A stretch of 27,902 nt of DNA. It comes from Fidelibacterota bacterium UBA7303. GTDB taxonomy: Bacteria > Fidelibacterota > Marinisomatia > Marinisomatales > UBA1611. The notes under the pieces are model-generated. The model made no database searches, was not told the DNA's origin, and saw only the letters and a list, made by a program, of their open reading frames with translations. Position numbers and translations under genes: made by a program. The stretch spans positions 1 to 27,902 of the forward strand of contig DKQR01000024.1 of NCBI GenBank assembly GCA_002471805.1, read 5' to 3'. Every line of letters starts with the position of its first letter. The first letter of the stretch is position 1. Positions 1 through 7,509 of this stretch are shown piece after piece.

Positions 1-45
1 TCATGTAGAAACTTACATAAATGATTTTCATACAGTCAGGTGATG

Positions 46-1281
46 TTATTTAATAAGCAACATTTTTCTGGTATTATTAACTCTACCAACCTGGATCCTG
101 TAAAAGTATATCCCTGAATCCACTTGCAGTTTGAACCTGTTCATTCCATCCCACTTCACAAGATATTCTCCTACGTTGTGGTGTCCATTCGCAAGCTGCA
201 GGACCTCACGACCTATGATATCCAGAATGGTTATAGTCACCTTTCCAGGCTGGGTTATAGTATAGGGAATTAATGTACTGGCGTTAAAAGGGTTGGGATA
301 ATTTTGGCGTGAAGAAAACTCCATAGGATGGACTTTATTTTCTTCCGATATGTGTGAATAATTTAACCCGATGTAATCACAAGTGCCCCGCAAAATGGCA
401 TTCGCTGTAGAATCGTACAATCCAGCTTCTATACAATTCATATCTTCGTACGTTAAAGCCATGACATTTTCACCGTGATTCATCCACCACCAACTCTCAG
501 GATACTGGTCCGGTGTCCCGGATGTCCAGCTGACAAAATAATCCCAATTCTCGAACCCGCCAGGAAAATAAGACTGGGTACCACCAATAAATTGTTGTTC
601 AAGAACAGTAAAGTTATCAGATGTTCCAACTGCATCATGATAAACAAAATAGCGTTTACAACTGTAGGCAGAATGCATATTTAAAGCAACTTCTACAGGA
701 TTATCTGTAGTCCACATAAGTTCAATAAACCGATTTTTCAATACAGCAACTTCCGGTTCTAAGGGTATGTCATCCCAACCGCTTTCAATATCCACTCCAT
801 TGGCGTTCTCACGGGGATATCCCAGTTCCACGCCATCAGGGTTATACATAGGTATGATATGGAATATACAATTTGATCTGACAAATTCCGCAAAAGGCGA
901 GTCCGATATGAGGATATTGATAATTTCATTGGTGACCCAGAAAGATTCCTCTTCACCAGGATGTGTCCTGGCGTGAATATATATACGATGATTCGAGCTG
1001 ATTTCAGGATTTTCCGATATTGTTAATTCCCAAATGGCTCGGTTTTGCACTGTAGCGCCTAATGAATCAATGGTTACATAGGAGTATGCCTCCCAGCGGT
1101 CAAGGTCCACAAGTAAACTGTCATAGCCATAGCCCCAGTTTCGAGCATCACGGGAAAACTGGGTTTCATCATCAGGAATAATTCCGCATTTTTCTGTGGA
1201 TTGGGGAATAAAATTATTTTGTCCTTTCACCAAATTCGAAAGCAGAAACAGGGGGATCAATAAGTAATGTTTATAGGGCAT
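46..1281 (-). CDS. Secreted M14-family zinc carboxypeptidase with T9SS type A sorting domain
   Basis: The 411-residue product starts with a signal peptide (about residues 1-20, ending VKG). The M14 fold is shown by the zinc motif HPGE (His107, Glu110), the NPDG stretch at 147-150, a third zinc ligand His203 in NMHS, and the catalytic Glu279 in TYED. The enzyme should remove C-terminal residues from peptides outside the cell. About 90 C-terminal residues form a type IX sorting domain beginning QNYPNPFN (327-333) and ending KMLLIK, so surface display or release by T9SS is expected. Where most M14 enzymes have the DLNR pair that binds the substrate carboxylate, this one reads DIES (164-167), so specificity may differ. 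It lies 18 bp after the amino-acid permease and is probably the last gene of the murein-peptide operon. The start is ATG with no Shine-Dalgarno. The family call is firm, the substrate unknown. Confidence 0.88.
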   Translation of the reverse strand: MPYKHYLLIPLFLLSNLVKGQNNFIPQSTEKCGIIPDDETQFSRDARNWGYGYDSLLVDLDRWEAYSYVTIDSLGATVQNRAIWELTISENPEISSNHRIYIHARTHPGEEESFWVTNEIINILISDSPFAEFVRSNCIFHIIPMYNPDGVELGYPRENANGVDIESGWDDIPLEPEVAVLKNRFIELMWTTDNPVEVALNMHSAYSCKRYFVYHDAVGTSDNFTVLEQQFIGGTQSYFPGGFENWDYFVSWTSGTPDQYPESWWWMNHGENVMALTYEDMNCIEAGLYDSTANAILRGTCDYIGLNYSHISEENKVHPMEFSSRQNYPNPFNASTLIPYTITQPGKVTITILDIIGREVLQLANGHHNVGEYLVKWDGMNRFKLQVDSGIYFYRIQVGRVNNTRKMLLIK

Positions 1282-1299
1282 TCGATTGATCTTTCAGGA

Positions 1300-2670
1300 T
1301 TAATTTTTCACTTTTTTCAAATAATATAATGTCCCACTGGCTGTGAGGACAATTCCAACCAACGACGGCACGAAAGCTGTAATCAACGTGATAATCAGGA
1401 ATACAGAATACAGGAGAAGAACTATAATCATACTCCAGGGGTAAAAAAGTGCTCTATAGGGGCGGTCCTTATCCGGCCATTTTTTCCTTAATACATAAAT
1501 AGCACCGAAGGTCAACAGGTTAAAAATGGTACTGGTGGCAGAGAAAAAATCGATAATGATTTCATAGGTATTTGTACCACCAATACCAGATTGATAATAG
1601 GTGGATAAAACTGCAAAAACGAGTAGCGCAGTTGCCCAAATTCCCTGTCCAACCAGAGCATTATTTGGTGTATTGAAACGAGGGTGAAGTTCCCTGAATT
1701 TTTCAAAGAACAAACCGTCTCTGGCCATGGCGTGCCAGGTTCTGCTCTTGCATAAGATCTGGGTGCTGATATTCCCAAAGGCATTGATGGCTACCGCAAT
1801 AGATATGAGAATCCCTCCCGTGGCGCCCAGAACAACTTTCATGGCAGCCGTTGCCACCCACTTTTCTTTTATAATCTCATTTACGTTCAACTGAAACAAA
1901 TAACCCATGTTGGCGCCAAGATAAAGCAGCATGACACCGCTGATGCCGAAAAAGAGGGACAGAGGTAATGTCTTCTGTGGCTGTTTTATTTCTTCCGCCA
2001 TATAGGTTGAGCCTTCCCACCCACTGAAGGCGAAGAATGAATATCGAAGAGCAGCACCAACGGCCAGAACGGTGTGCCAGTCAAAGGTCTTTGGCCACAA
2101 AGGATTGACAAAATTTTGGGAGTTACCCGTTGAGAAAGATGTTAATGTTATGCCAATAATGGCTCCCACAGCGACGATTTTCGTAAGGCCGAATATTACT
2201 TGGAATTTCCCGCTCAGGTTTACACCAAAAAGATTGATACTGGTCAACACCCATATTGTTATAAGCGCTATGGTGAAGGTGACTAAAAGGTTAAAGGGAG
2301 TACCAGATGTAATCTCCCAGATTGCATTTACATATTCAGTGAAAACCAATGCAACTGCCACAATGGAAGCTGTCTCAGATACAAAAAACATGGCCCATCC
2401 GCGAATGAATGCGATGTAGGGACCGTAGGCTTCCTTTAAAAAAACGTAAGGACCGCCAGATTTCGGGAGCATAGCGGTTAATTCCGCATAGATTACAGCG
2501 CCAAAAATAGTAATGATACCGCCAATGACCCAGACCAGGCCAAAAAGAGAAGTACAGCCCACCAGAGCCATGATTGGTGCTGGCGTGCGAAAAATTCCGG
2601 AGCCAATGATCCGGCTGATCACAATGGCTGTTGATTCCTTAAGCCCCAGATCTTTTTTATACTCGGTCAT
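1300..2670 (-). CDS. APC-superfamily amino-acid permease (LAT/SteT-like)
   Basis: The 456-residue product is an inner-membrane transporter with about 12 hydrophobic segments. Segment 1 holds the APC signature IIGSGIF (21-27). Residues 61-84 (YAEL...PKSGGPY...EAYGP) match the conserved TM2-TM3 region, and the AEEIKQPQKTLP stretch at 225-236 is the usual motif after TM6. Family members exchange or import amino acids by proton or antiport coupling; a neutral amino acid is the likeliest cargo, but nothing in the sequence fixes it. It sits 41 bp downstream of the SpmB-VanX fusion and 18 bp upstream of the M14 carboxypeptidase, so it could take up amino acids, perhaps including D-alanine, released by the peptidases of this operon. 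That role is inferred from context only. ATG start, no clear ribosome site. Confidence 0.9.
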   Translation of the reverse strand: MTEYKKDLGLKESTAIVISRIIGSGIFRTPAPIMALVGCTSLFGLVWVIGGIITIFGAVIYAELTAMLPKSGGPYVFLKEAYGPYIAFIRGWAMFFVSETASIVAVALVFTEYVNAIWEITSGTPFNLLVTFTIALITIWVLTSINLFGVNLSGKFQVIFGLTKIVAVGAIIGITLTSFSTGNSQNFVNPLWPKTFDWHTVLAVGAALRYSFFAFSGWEGSTYMAEEIKQPQKTLPLSLFFGISGVMLLYLGANMGYLFQLNVNEIIKEKWVATAAMKVVLGATGGILISIAVAINAFGNISTQILCKSRTWHAMARDGLFFEKFRELHPRFNTPNNALVGQGIWATALLVFAVLSTYYQSGIGGTNTYEIIIDFFSATSTIFNLLTFGAIYVLRKKWPDKDRPYRALFYPWSMIIVLLLYSVFLIITLITAFVPSLVGIVLTASGTLYYLKKVKN

Positions 2671-2711
2671 AAAAAGGTGTACTGTTTAATAATAAATTTT
2701 ACTGGCTATGA

Positions 2712-3875
2712 CTATTCAATAATCACATATTTTGATTTTGTCTCCTGGTAGGGGAATGCATCAAAATGCCACCACTCGGTGGTGATGGGGCTGAACCCGG
2801 CTGCCTCCATGGCATTTCTTAAGATCTGCCGATTTGTGACTTGGTGGCTGGTTAATTCACCAATCTCAAGTAATGAATCTTCCAGGGTAGGAAAAGCAAG
2901 TTCACCAAAGAAATCATAGTGTGTCCCCATATCCAAGGGATTCCCTGATGAATCGGCAAGCGTTAGATCAACTGCCGCACCAAAATTATGGATCGAGCCG
3001 GACCTGGGATCAGCGACAAACTGAGTTCTCTCAGATTCAGAAATATGGTCAATTGTATTCCATAGTTTCCATTGAATATGCCTAGGTCGAAGGCCATCGT
3101 AAACCAACAGTCGGAGTCCAGGATGAGTTTCTTTTAAAAAAGAATTTGCTTTGACCAGCATCTGGGCAGGTACCTTTCTCAAGTAGCATGTCTCCAGGTC
3201 TCCGTAGACATCTGAATTCATAAAATTATCCGCGGATGAATATTTTAGCTCAACAAATATTGATGGATCCAGATCTTGTATGTTGACCAGATCATATTGT
3301 TTAATGGTATCATTGGTTAGGGCGGGGGCTGCAAATAAAAACCGGCAAATATACACTGCACTAATAATTCCAACCGCATCTGCAATAAGCCCTGCTGCCA
3401 GGGCATGACGAGAGCGGCGGATGCCTACGGAACCAAAGTATACTGCCAATACATAAAATGTGGTTTCTGTAGAACCGAACATGGTGGCCCCGATCTTAGC
3501 GATGAGAGATTCTGTCCCATGCTGATTGATCAAGTCCGTTAATAAACCCAGCGAACCACTTCCAGAGAGTGGTCTCATGAGAGCCAGAGGCAGATTTTCC
3601 GGCGGGAAGCCGATTAGATTAAGCACAGGTGACAGCAGGGTCAAGAGCATATCCAGGGCACCGGAAGCGCGAAACATACCAATGGATACCAGGATAGCCA
3701 CCAGGTAGGGAATGATTCGCACCGCAATGGTAAATCCATCCTTGGCACCTTCTACAAAGGATTCGTAGACCTTGACTTTTTTGACTGCCAGGCCATAGAA
3801 AGGGATTCCCGCCAGCAGCAAGGGAATAATATAGCGGGACAATTCGTTGGTAAATGCTACCAGTGTATCAATCAT
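2712..3875 (-). CDS. Fusion protein: SpmB membrane domain (N-terminal) and VanX-type D-Ala-D-Ala dipeptidase (C-terminal)
   Basis: The 387-residue product joins two complete proteins. Residues 1 to about 182 match SpmB: hydrophobic segments, the GSGSLG stretch near 105-110 and the GSTETTFYV signature (134-142) of the nucleoside-recognition (Gate) family; free-standing SpmB is about 180 residues. Residues about 196-387 are a D-alanyl-D-alanine dipeptidase of family M15D. Zinc ligands are His296 and Asp303 in the SxHxxGxAxD motif and His370 in EWWH, with Glu367 as general base and Arg263 in DGLRP as the transition-state arginine. All key residues are present, so both halves look functional. The joint (RFLFAAPALTND, 178-189) follows the last hydrophobic segment and resembles a signal-peptide end, so the enzyme may sit in the periplasm, tethered or cleaved. 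The gene overlaps spmA by 8 bp (ATGATTGA). A merged-gene sequencing error cannot be excluded from one sequence. Confidence 0.9.
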   Translation of the reverse strand: MIDTLVAFTNELSRYIIPLLLAGIPFYGLAVKKVKVYESFVEGAKDGFTIAVRIIPYLVAILVSIGMFRASGALDMLLTLLSPVLNLIGFPPENLPLALMRPLSGSGSLGLLTDLINQHGTESLIAKIGATMFGSTETTFYVLAVYFGSVGIRRSRHALAAGLIADAVGIISAVYICRFLFAAPALTNDTIKQYDLVNIQDLDPSIFVELKYSSADNFMNSDVYGDLETCYLRKVPAQMLVKANSFLKETHPGLRLLVYDGLRPRHIQWKLWNTIDHISESERTQFVADPRSGSIHNFGAAVDLTLADSSGNPLDMGTHYDFFGELAFPTLEDSLLEIGELTSHQVTNRQILRNAMEAAGFSPITTEWWHFDAFPYQETKSKYVIIE

Positions 3876-4467
3876 CCTGTTTATCCCTGTCTACGTTAAA
3901 ACGATTCATTTTTTCCAATGTTTTTACGGCGATGATTGCTGCTATCGTCGACAGCCCAGTGGCAACAATTGTAGTGAGAAATATCTGGTTGGAAGCCGCA
4001 CCCATGAGCGCTACCACCGTTGCCGGAAGGATTAGTTGTACGCTGGAAGTATTGATAGCCAGAAAAGTGCACATGGCGTTGGTGGCAGTATCTTTATTGG
4101 GATTCAACTCCTGGAGCTCTTCCATGGCTTTTAGTCCCAGAGGTGTGGCGGCATTGCCCAGTCCCAGAATGTTGGCTGCCATGTTTAGCACAATTGAGCC
4201 AATGGCAGGGTGATCTGACGGGACATCCGGGAAAAGACGAATGGTAATAGGTCGCAAGGCCCTGGAAATAATTCGGATCAGACCGGACTCTTCGGCGATT
4301 TTCATGGTTCCCAGCCACAGGGCCATAATGCCAATGAGGCCAATGGCAATTTCTACTGCTGTTTTTGCCATGTTGATAGCAGCTTCTGTCACAGCGTCTA
4401 TGTTGCCGGTGATGGTACCTATCACTACAGCAATCATCATCATACCAAACCAGATATAATTTAGCAT
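3868..4467 (-). CDS. spmA: SpmA-family membrane protein (nucleoside-recognition/Gate domain)
   Basis: The 199-residue hydrophobic protein has the length and signature of SpmA (Bacillus subtilis SpmA is close to 196). The signature NMAANILGLGNAATPLGL lies at 95-112, followed by KAMEELQELNP. In Bacillus, spmA and spmB follow the D-Ala-D-Ala carboxypeptidase gene dacB and are needed for spore core dehydration; their biochemical function is not settled, and homologues occur widely in non-spore-formers. Here the gene starts 5 bp after the ldcA stop and overlaps the SpmB-VanX fusion by 8 bp, so the SpmA/SpmB pairing is kept and the two halves probably form one membrane complex. Nothing else in the window suggests sporulation. 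Confidence 0.93.
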   Translation of the reverse strand: MLNYIWFGMMMIAVVIGTITGNIDAVTEAAINMAKTAVEIAIGLIGIMALWLGTMKIAEESGLIRIISRALRPITIRLFPDVPSDHPAIGSIVLNMAANILGLGNAATPLGLKAMEELQELNPNKDTATNAMCTFLAINTSSVQLILPATVVALMGAASNQIFLTTIVATGLSTIAAIIAVKTLEKMNRFNVDRDKQDD

Positions 4468-4471
4468 CTAG

Positions 4472-5407
4472 CTATCCGTTTGCCACTGCCGGTTCCAGCA
4501 GCTTGAGGTATGGTTTTTGTTCATTTGCGTTCAATTCAGCAGGAATGGAAATGGGCAGCGTAGCCTGGTAGGTCCCGTGCCCGCAGGGGAAATTGGATAC
4601 AATGGGAATATCCAGGTCACCACAGATGTCCATGACAATCTGGTCCGTGTTTCGTTCAAAGGGAACCTCCTGATCCTTGAATTCATCAAGTTCTCCAATT
4701 ATTAGGCCTTTGATATGATCGAATAAGCCTGCCGTACGCATCTGGACTAACATACGTTCAAATGCATATAGATATTCATCCAGGTCTTCCAGGAAGAGAA
4801 TTACACCATTAGTATCTAAATGATCTGTCGTCCCCAATCTGTTCACTAGGAGGGTCATATTACCTCCCCAAAGAGGTCCAGTAGCCGTACCGAGCTTTAA
4901 TACCTTTGGGGACAAAGCCTTTGGGTATTCAATCTTTACTTCTTTTGTGCCCTTTAATACCTGCTCCATTAGTTCAAAATTATACTTTACAAACCTTTTT
5001 TTATAACTAACCAGCATGGGGCCGTGGAAGGTGATCAGGCCGGTTTTCTGGGTGATGGAGGCAAGATATGCGGTAATATCACTGTAACCAATAAATATTT
5101 TGGGATTTTCCTTGATAAGTTCATAATCAATCAAGGGAAGAACCCGGTTGGCACCATATCCGCCGCGAGCACAGATAACGACATTAATTTCCGGATCAGA
5201 AAACATACGGTGTATATCGTCAGCTCTTTCCTGGGGATGGCCGGCAAATGGACCCCAGCGTAGTAAATTGCTGGAACCAAACTTAAGTCTGTAACCATTG
5301 GCTTCCAGGTAGGATGCTGTCCGCCGCAGATGATCTTCAGATAGCCAGTATGAAGGACTGATGATGCCTATGCAGTCACCATGATTCATTGATTTGGGTT
5401 TAATCAT
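4472..5407 (-). CDS. ldcA: LD-carboxypeptidase (peptidase family S66)
   Basis: The 311-residue product removes the terminal D-alanine from murein tetrapeptides, a cytoplasmic step of wall recycling, or acts on a related peptide as MccF does. The S66 triad is visible: Ser109 in GYSD, Glu207 in FLEDLDE and His277 in PCGHG. The ARGGYG loop at 80-85 and GPLWGGN at 177-183 are family landmarks. No signal peptide is seen. I chose the ATG at 5407 rather than the upstream ATG at 5473: it gives the normal family N-terminus (MNHGDCIGIISPS soon after the start) and an 8-bp ATGATTAA overlap with the dacB stop, typical of coupled translation. The longer start would overlap dacB by 74 bp. spmA follows 5 bp downstream. 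Confidence 0.93.
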   Translation of the reverse strand: MIKPKSMNHGDCIGIISPSYWLSEDHLRRTASYLEANGYRLKFGSSNLLRWGPFAGHPQERADDIHRMFSDPEINVVICARGGYGANRVLPLIDYELIKENPKIFIGYSDITAYLASITQKTGLITFHGPMLVSYKKRFVKYNFELMEQVLKGTKEVKIEYPKALSPKVLKLGTATGPLWGGNMTLLVNRLGTTDHLDTNGVILFLEDLDEYLYAFERMLVQMRTAGLFDHIKGLIIGELDEFKDQEVPFERNTDQIVMDICGDLDIPIVSNFPCGHGTYQATLPISIPAELNANEQKPYLKLLEPAVANG

Positions 5408-6800
5408 ATAATATTGTTGCCACAATTCTATCTTGAAGTTTTCTGAATGGTGCTGCATTTCCGATGTATCCATTCATAAGCATGGAAAAAGCCACCGGGC
5501 CGTATTTTTCTGAGAAAATATAGCCTGATAAACAACTCACTCCAGAAAGGCCTCCTGTTTTGGCCTTTACCTTAGAATGAACAGATTCTAAACGATTTTT
5601 AAGGGTGCTGTCTGATCCGCCACCTGGCAGGGTAAACATAAAATCATCCTTATTGCTGCTGTCATGCATATAGGTAAGAAGTTGAATAATCTGGTCAGCA
5701 CTGGTAAGGGTGTAGCGGGATACACCGGAACCATCCGACAGGCGGAGTAGAGATGTATCCATACCAGCAGAATCAGCCAGAAAGGCTTTGATAGCCTTTA
5801 GGCCATCTCTCCAATTACCACTTGTGGTATCGTTCACGGCCATGGTTTTGGCAAATAATTCTGCTGTAAGGTTATCACTTTTGTGCATCAAATTATGGGC
5901 TGAAACAATCAGGGAATCTGAAATATGCACTGCGAGTGTATCAAGATTTATAAACCTTTTACCGGGTAGTATATTTTTTACTGTTGTACCATATCTTTCC
6001 AGCAATTCAGAAAAAATAGTACCTGAAAATGAGGCCGCATCATGGATGTTGCGATAGAAAGTATCTGTTTTTGCTGTATCAAGGATTTCACCACTGATAG
6101 TGAAAAGATTAGTTCTACCAGACCAGTTACGATCGATTTTGATTTTTTCATAATCGATCGTATCACTTACAGTGATCGATTGGTTGACAAATTGCACATA
6201 ATCAGTTTCTGGATGGATAGTTACTTTGGCCGGTTCACCCGGCTTTCCCGGATCCACAAAAAAATCAATACAATTATCATTAAGGGATAATGCGCTGATA
6301 GGTGCGGCGTACCACCAGGCTCCTTCATCCCACATCCAGCCTTGGCCATAGTGGAGAGAATCCAGGAATGATTCATCAACAAACAGGGTATCAACATGGG
6401 TTATTTTTTTTGCGGTGATCTTTGCTAGGGAATCCAGCTGTTCTATGGTCAGGTCTGGGTCACCACCTCCCCTAAGGATTAAATTGTTACTTTGTTGAAA
6501 TACGGATGTTGTAAAACGGTAATCAGGTCCAAGATATTCCAGGGCTGCAGCACAGGTATAAAGTTTATTATTGCTGGCTGGCATGAGCAATTTCTGACTG
6601 TTGAGCGCGTAAAGTGTTTTTCCTGACTGAATGGCTATAATCTTGATACCCATGTTCACATCCAGTCCAGAATTAATAATTAGATCATTAATTTTGCGAA
6701 TCAGAAGAGGTGAACCGGGATTGTCAAAAAATACCTTGTGAGGTGTGCAGGATATGCACCAGAACAGAAAGAGTATATAGAATTGTTTAATAATCTGCAA
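5400..6800 (-). CDS. dacB: D-alanyl-D-alanine carboxypeptidase/endopeptidase, PBP4 type (family S13)
   Basis: The 466-residue penicillin-binding protein carries all three active-site motifs: SNNK (Ser76 to Lys79), SDN (308-310) and KTGG (414-417). The wide gap between the first two motifs is typical of class C PBPs with inserted domains. The enzyme removes the terminal D-Ala from pentapeptides and cuts 4-3 cross-links in the periplasm. The N-terminus is hydrophobic (about residues 5-18) with cysteines at 15 and 18, but neither gives a good lipobox, so lipoprotein or plain signal peptide is undecided. The start appears to be TTG at 6800, 3 bp after the stop of the amidotransferase gene; no in-frame ATG lies before the signal peptide. 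It is translationally coupled to ldcA downstream. Confidence 0.93.
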   Translation of the reverse strand: MQIIKQFYILFLFWCISCTPHKVFFDNPGSPLLIRKINDLIINSGLDVNMGIKIIAIQSGKTLYALNSQKLLMPASNNKLYTCAAALEYLGPDYRFTTSVFQQSNNLILRGGGDPDLTIEQLDSLAKITAKKITHVDTLFVDESFLDSLHYGQGWMWDEGAWWYAAPISALSLNDNCIDFFVDPGKPGEPAKVTIHPETDYVQFVNQSITVSDTIDYEKIKIDRNWSGRTNLFTISGEILDTAKTDTFYRNIHDAASFSGTIFSELLERYGTTVKNILPGKRFINLDTLAVHISDSLIVSAHNLMHKSDNLTAELFAKTMAVNDTTSGNWRDGLKAIKAFLADSAGMDTSLLRLSDGSGVSRYTLTSADQIIQLLTYMHDSSNKDDFMFTLPGGGSDSTLKNRLESVHSKVKAKTGGLSGVSCLSGYIFSEKYGPVAFSMLMNGYIGNAAPFRKLQDRIVATILYD

Positions 6801-6803
6801 TGA

Positions 6804-7454
6804 TTAGGCTATAGATAAAATAAAATTGTCAAGTATCCGGTGTCCGAATGTAAAAGCTTCCTGCGGGTTTTTAATGGGGATGCCGTGATCATCAATAAAG
6901 GCCTGTGTTGCTTCAATATGGGTCTGAAAGCCCCAGATTGGTTTTGTTTTACTGGCAAAACCGTCTATGGCGACCATATCACTCACGGCCGTGATTTCAA
7001 AACCATCAGGACATTGGGTCACGCCTTCCTGGTGGGAAAAGATCATTGGACCGGATCTTGCTGCTCCCCAAAGTGGATTTTCCATCAGTTGCACATTTCG
7101 CCGGCCCTGTTCTTTCTTACCCTCCCATAATTGACCAACTTTTCCACCGCAGATGTGGGCCAAAAGCTGGTGACCGTAGCAGATACCCATCACGGGGATA
7201 TTGGAGTCAAAAGCTTCCAGAAGTAATTCTGTAATGGCTTCCTGCCAGGTATGGCCATCATGTACTGAGGAAGCACTGCCCATTACAATAATACCAGAAA
7301 TATTGTCCCGCATCTGCTGGATGCTGGTAAGCCCGTGCAGGGCGGGCAGGTGATAGGTTACGTGGTGGTGTGTTGCTCGGACAATGCGGTTGTAGGATTC
7401 AATCGCAGGTTTTATTACTGCGGGGTCAATCACCATTAAGTGTTTACAATTCAT
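6804..7454 (-). CDS. Class I glutamine amidotransferase domain protein
   Basis: The 216-residue product is a stand-alone triad-type GATase. The nucleophile is Cys92 in GICYGHQLLA, and His179 and Glu181 in GFQTHIEAT complete the triad, so the glutaminase site looks intact. The family releases ammonia from glutamine for an acceptor enzyme; some stand-alone members instead act on gamma-glutamyl compounds. No synthetase partner is encoded next to it, so the acceptor is unknown. It is the first gene of the tightly spaced minus-strand set and its stop is 3 bp from the dacB start. A link to murein peptides, which contain gamma-linked D-Glu, is only a guess from position. ATG start without a clear ribosome site; a 12-bp palindrome lies upstream. 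Confidence 0.87.
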   Translation of the reverse strand: MNCKHLMVIDPAVIKPAIESYNRIVRATHHHVTYHLPALHGLTSIQQMRDNISGIIVMGSASSVHDGHTWQEAITELLLEAFDSNIPVMGICYGHQLLAHICGGKVGQLWEGKKEQGRRNVQLMENPLWGAARSGPMIFSHQEGVTQCPDGFEITAVSDMVAIDGFASKTKPIWGFQTHIEATQAFIDDHGIPIKNPQEAFTFGHRILDNFILSIA

Positions 7455-7474
7455 ACTAAATAATATATGGTTGT

Positions 7475-7486
7475 TTCAGATCTGAA
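7475..7486. promoter_or_regulatory. Perfect 12-bp palindrome upstream of the murein-peptide operon
   Basis: TTCAGATCTGAA reads the same on both strands and lies in the only gap of size (7455-7509, 55 bp) between the M23 gene and the amidotransferase gene. On the minus strand it is followed by the AT-rich run CATATATTATT before the ATG at 7454, which could hold a -10 element. Such a position fits an operator for a dimeric regulator. No regulator gene is nearby, so this is a candidate only. Confidence 0.3.
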
Positions 7487-7509
7487 GGAGGAAAACTAGG
7501 ATGTTTATT

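Noticed and set aside
1..31. A possible start of a minus-strand gene (ATG at 31, first residues MKIIYVSFYM) running off the left edge.
   Set aside because: Only ten codons are visible and there is no ribosome site; too short to support as a gene.
3847..4213. Plus-strand open frames opposite spmA and spmB, and many similar antisense frames elsewhere.
   Set aside because: They are shadows of well-supported genes and lack homology, signal sequences or ribosome sites.
3868..4467. spmA/spmB as evidence for sporulation.
   Set aside because: These families are widespread in non-spore-formers and the window otherwise looks Gram-negative with T9SS and TonB receptors.
5408..5473. Longer start for ldcA at 5473.
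   Set aside because: It would add 22 residues unlike the family N-terminus and overlap dacB by 74 bp; the ATG at 5407 gives an 8-bp overlap and the normal start.
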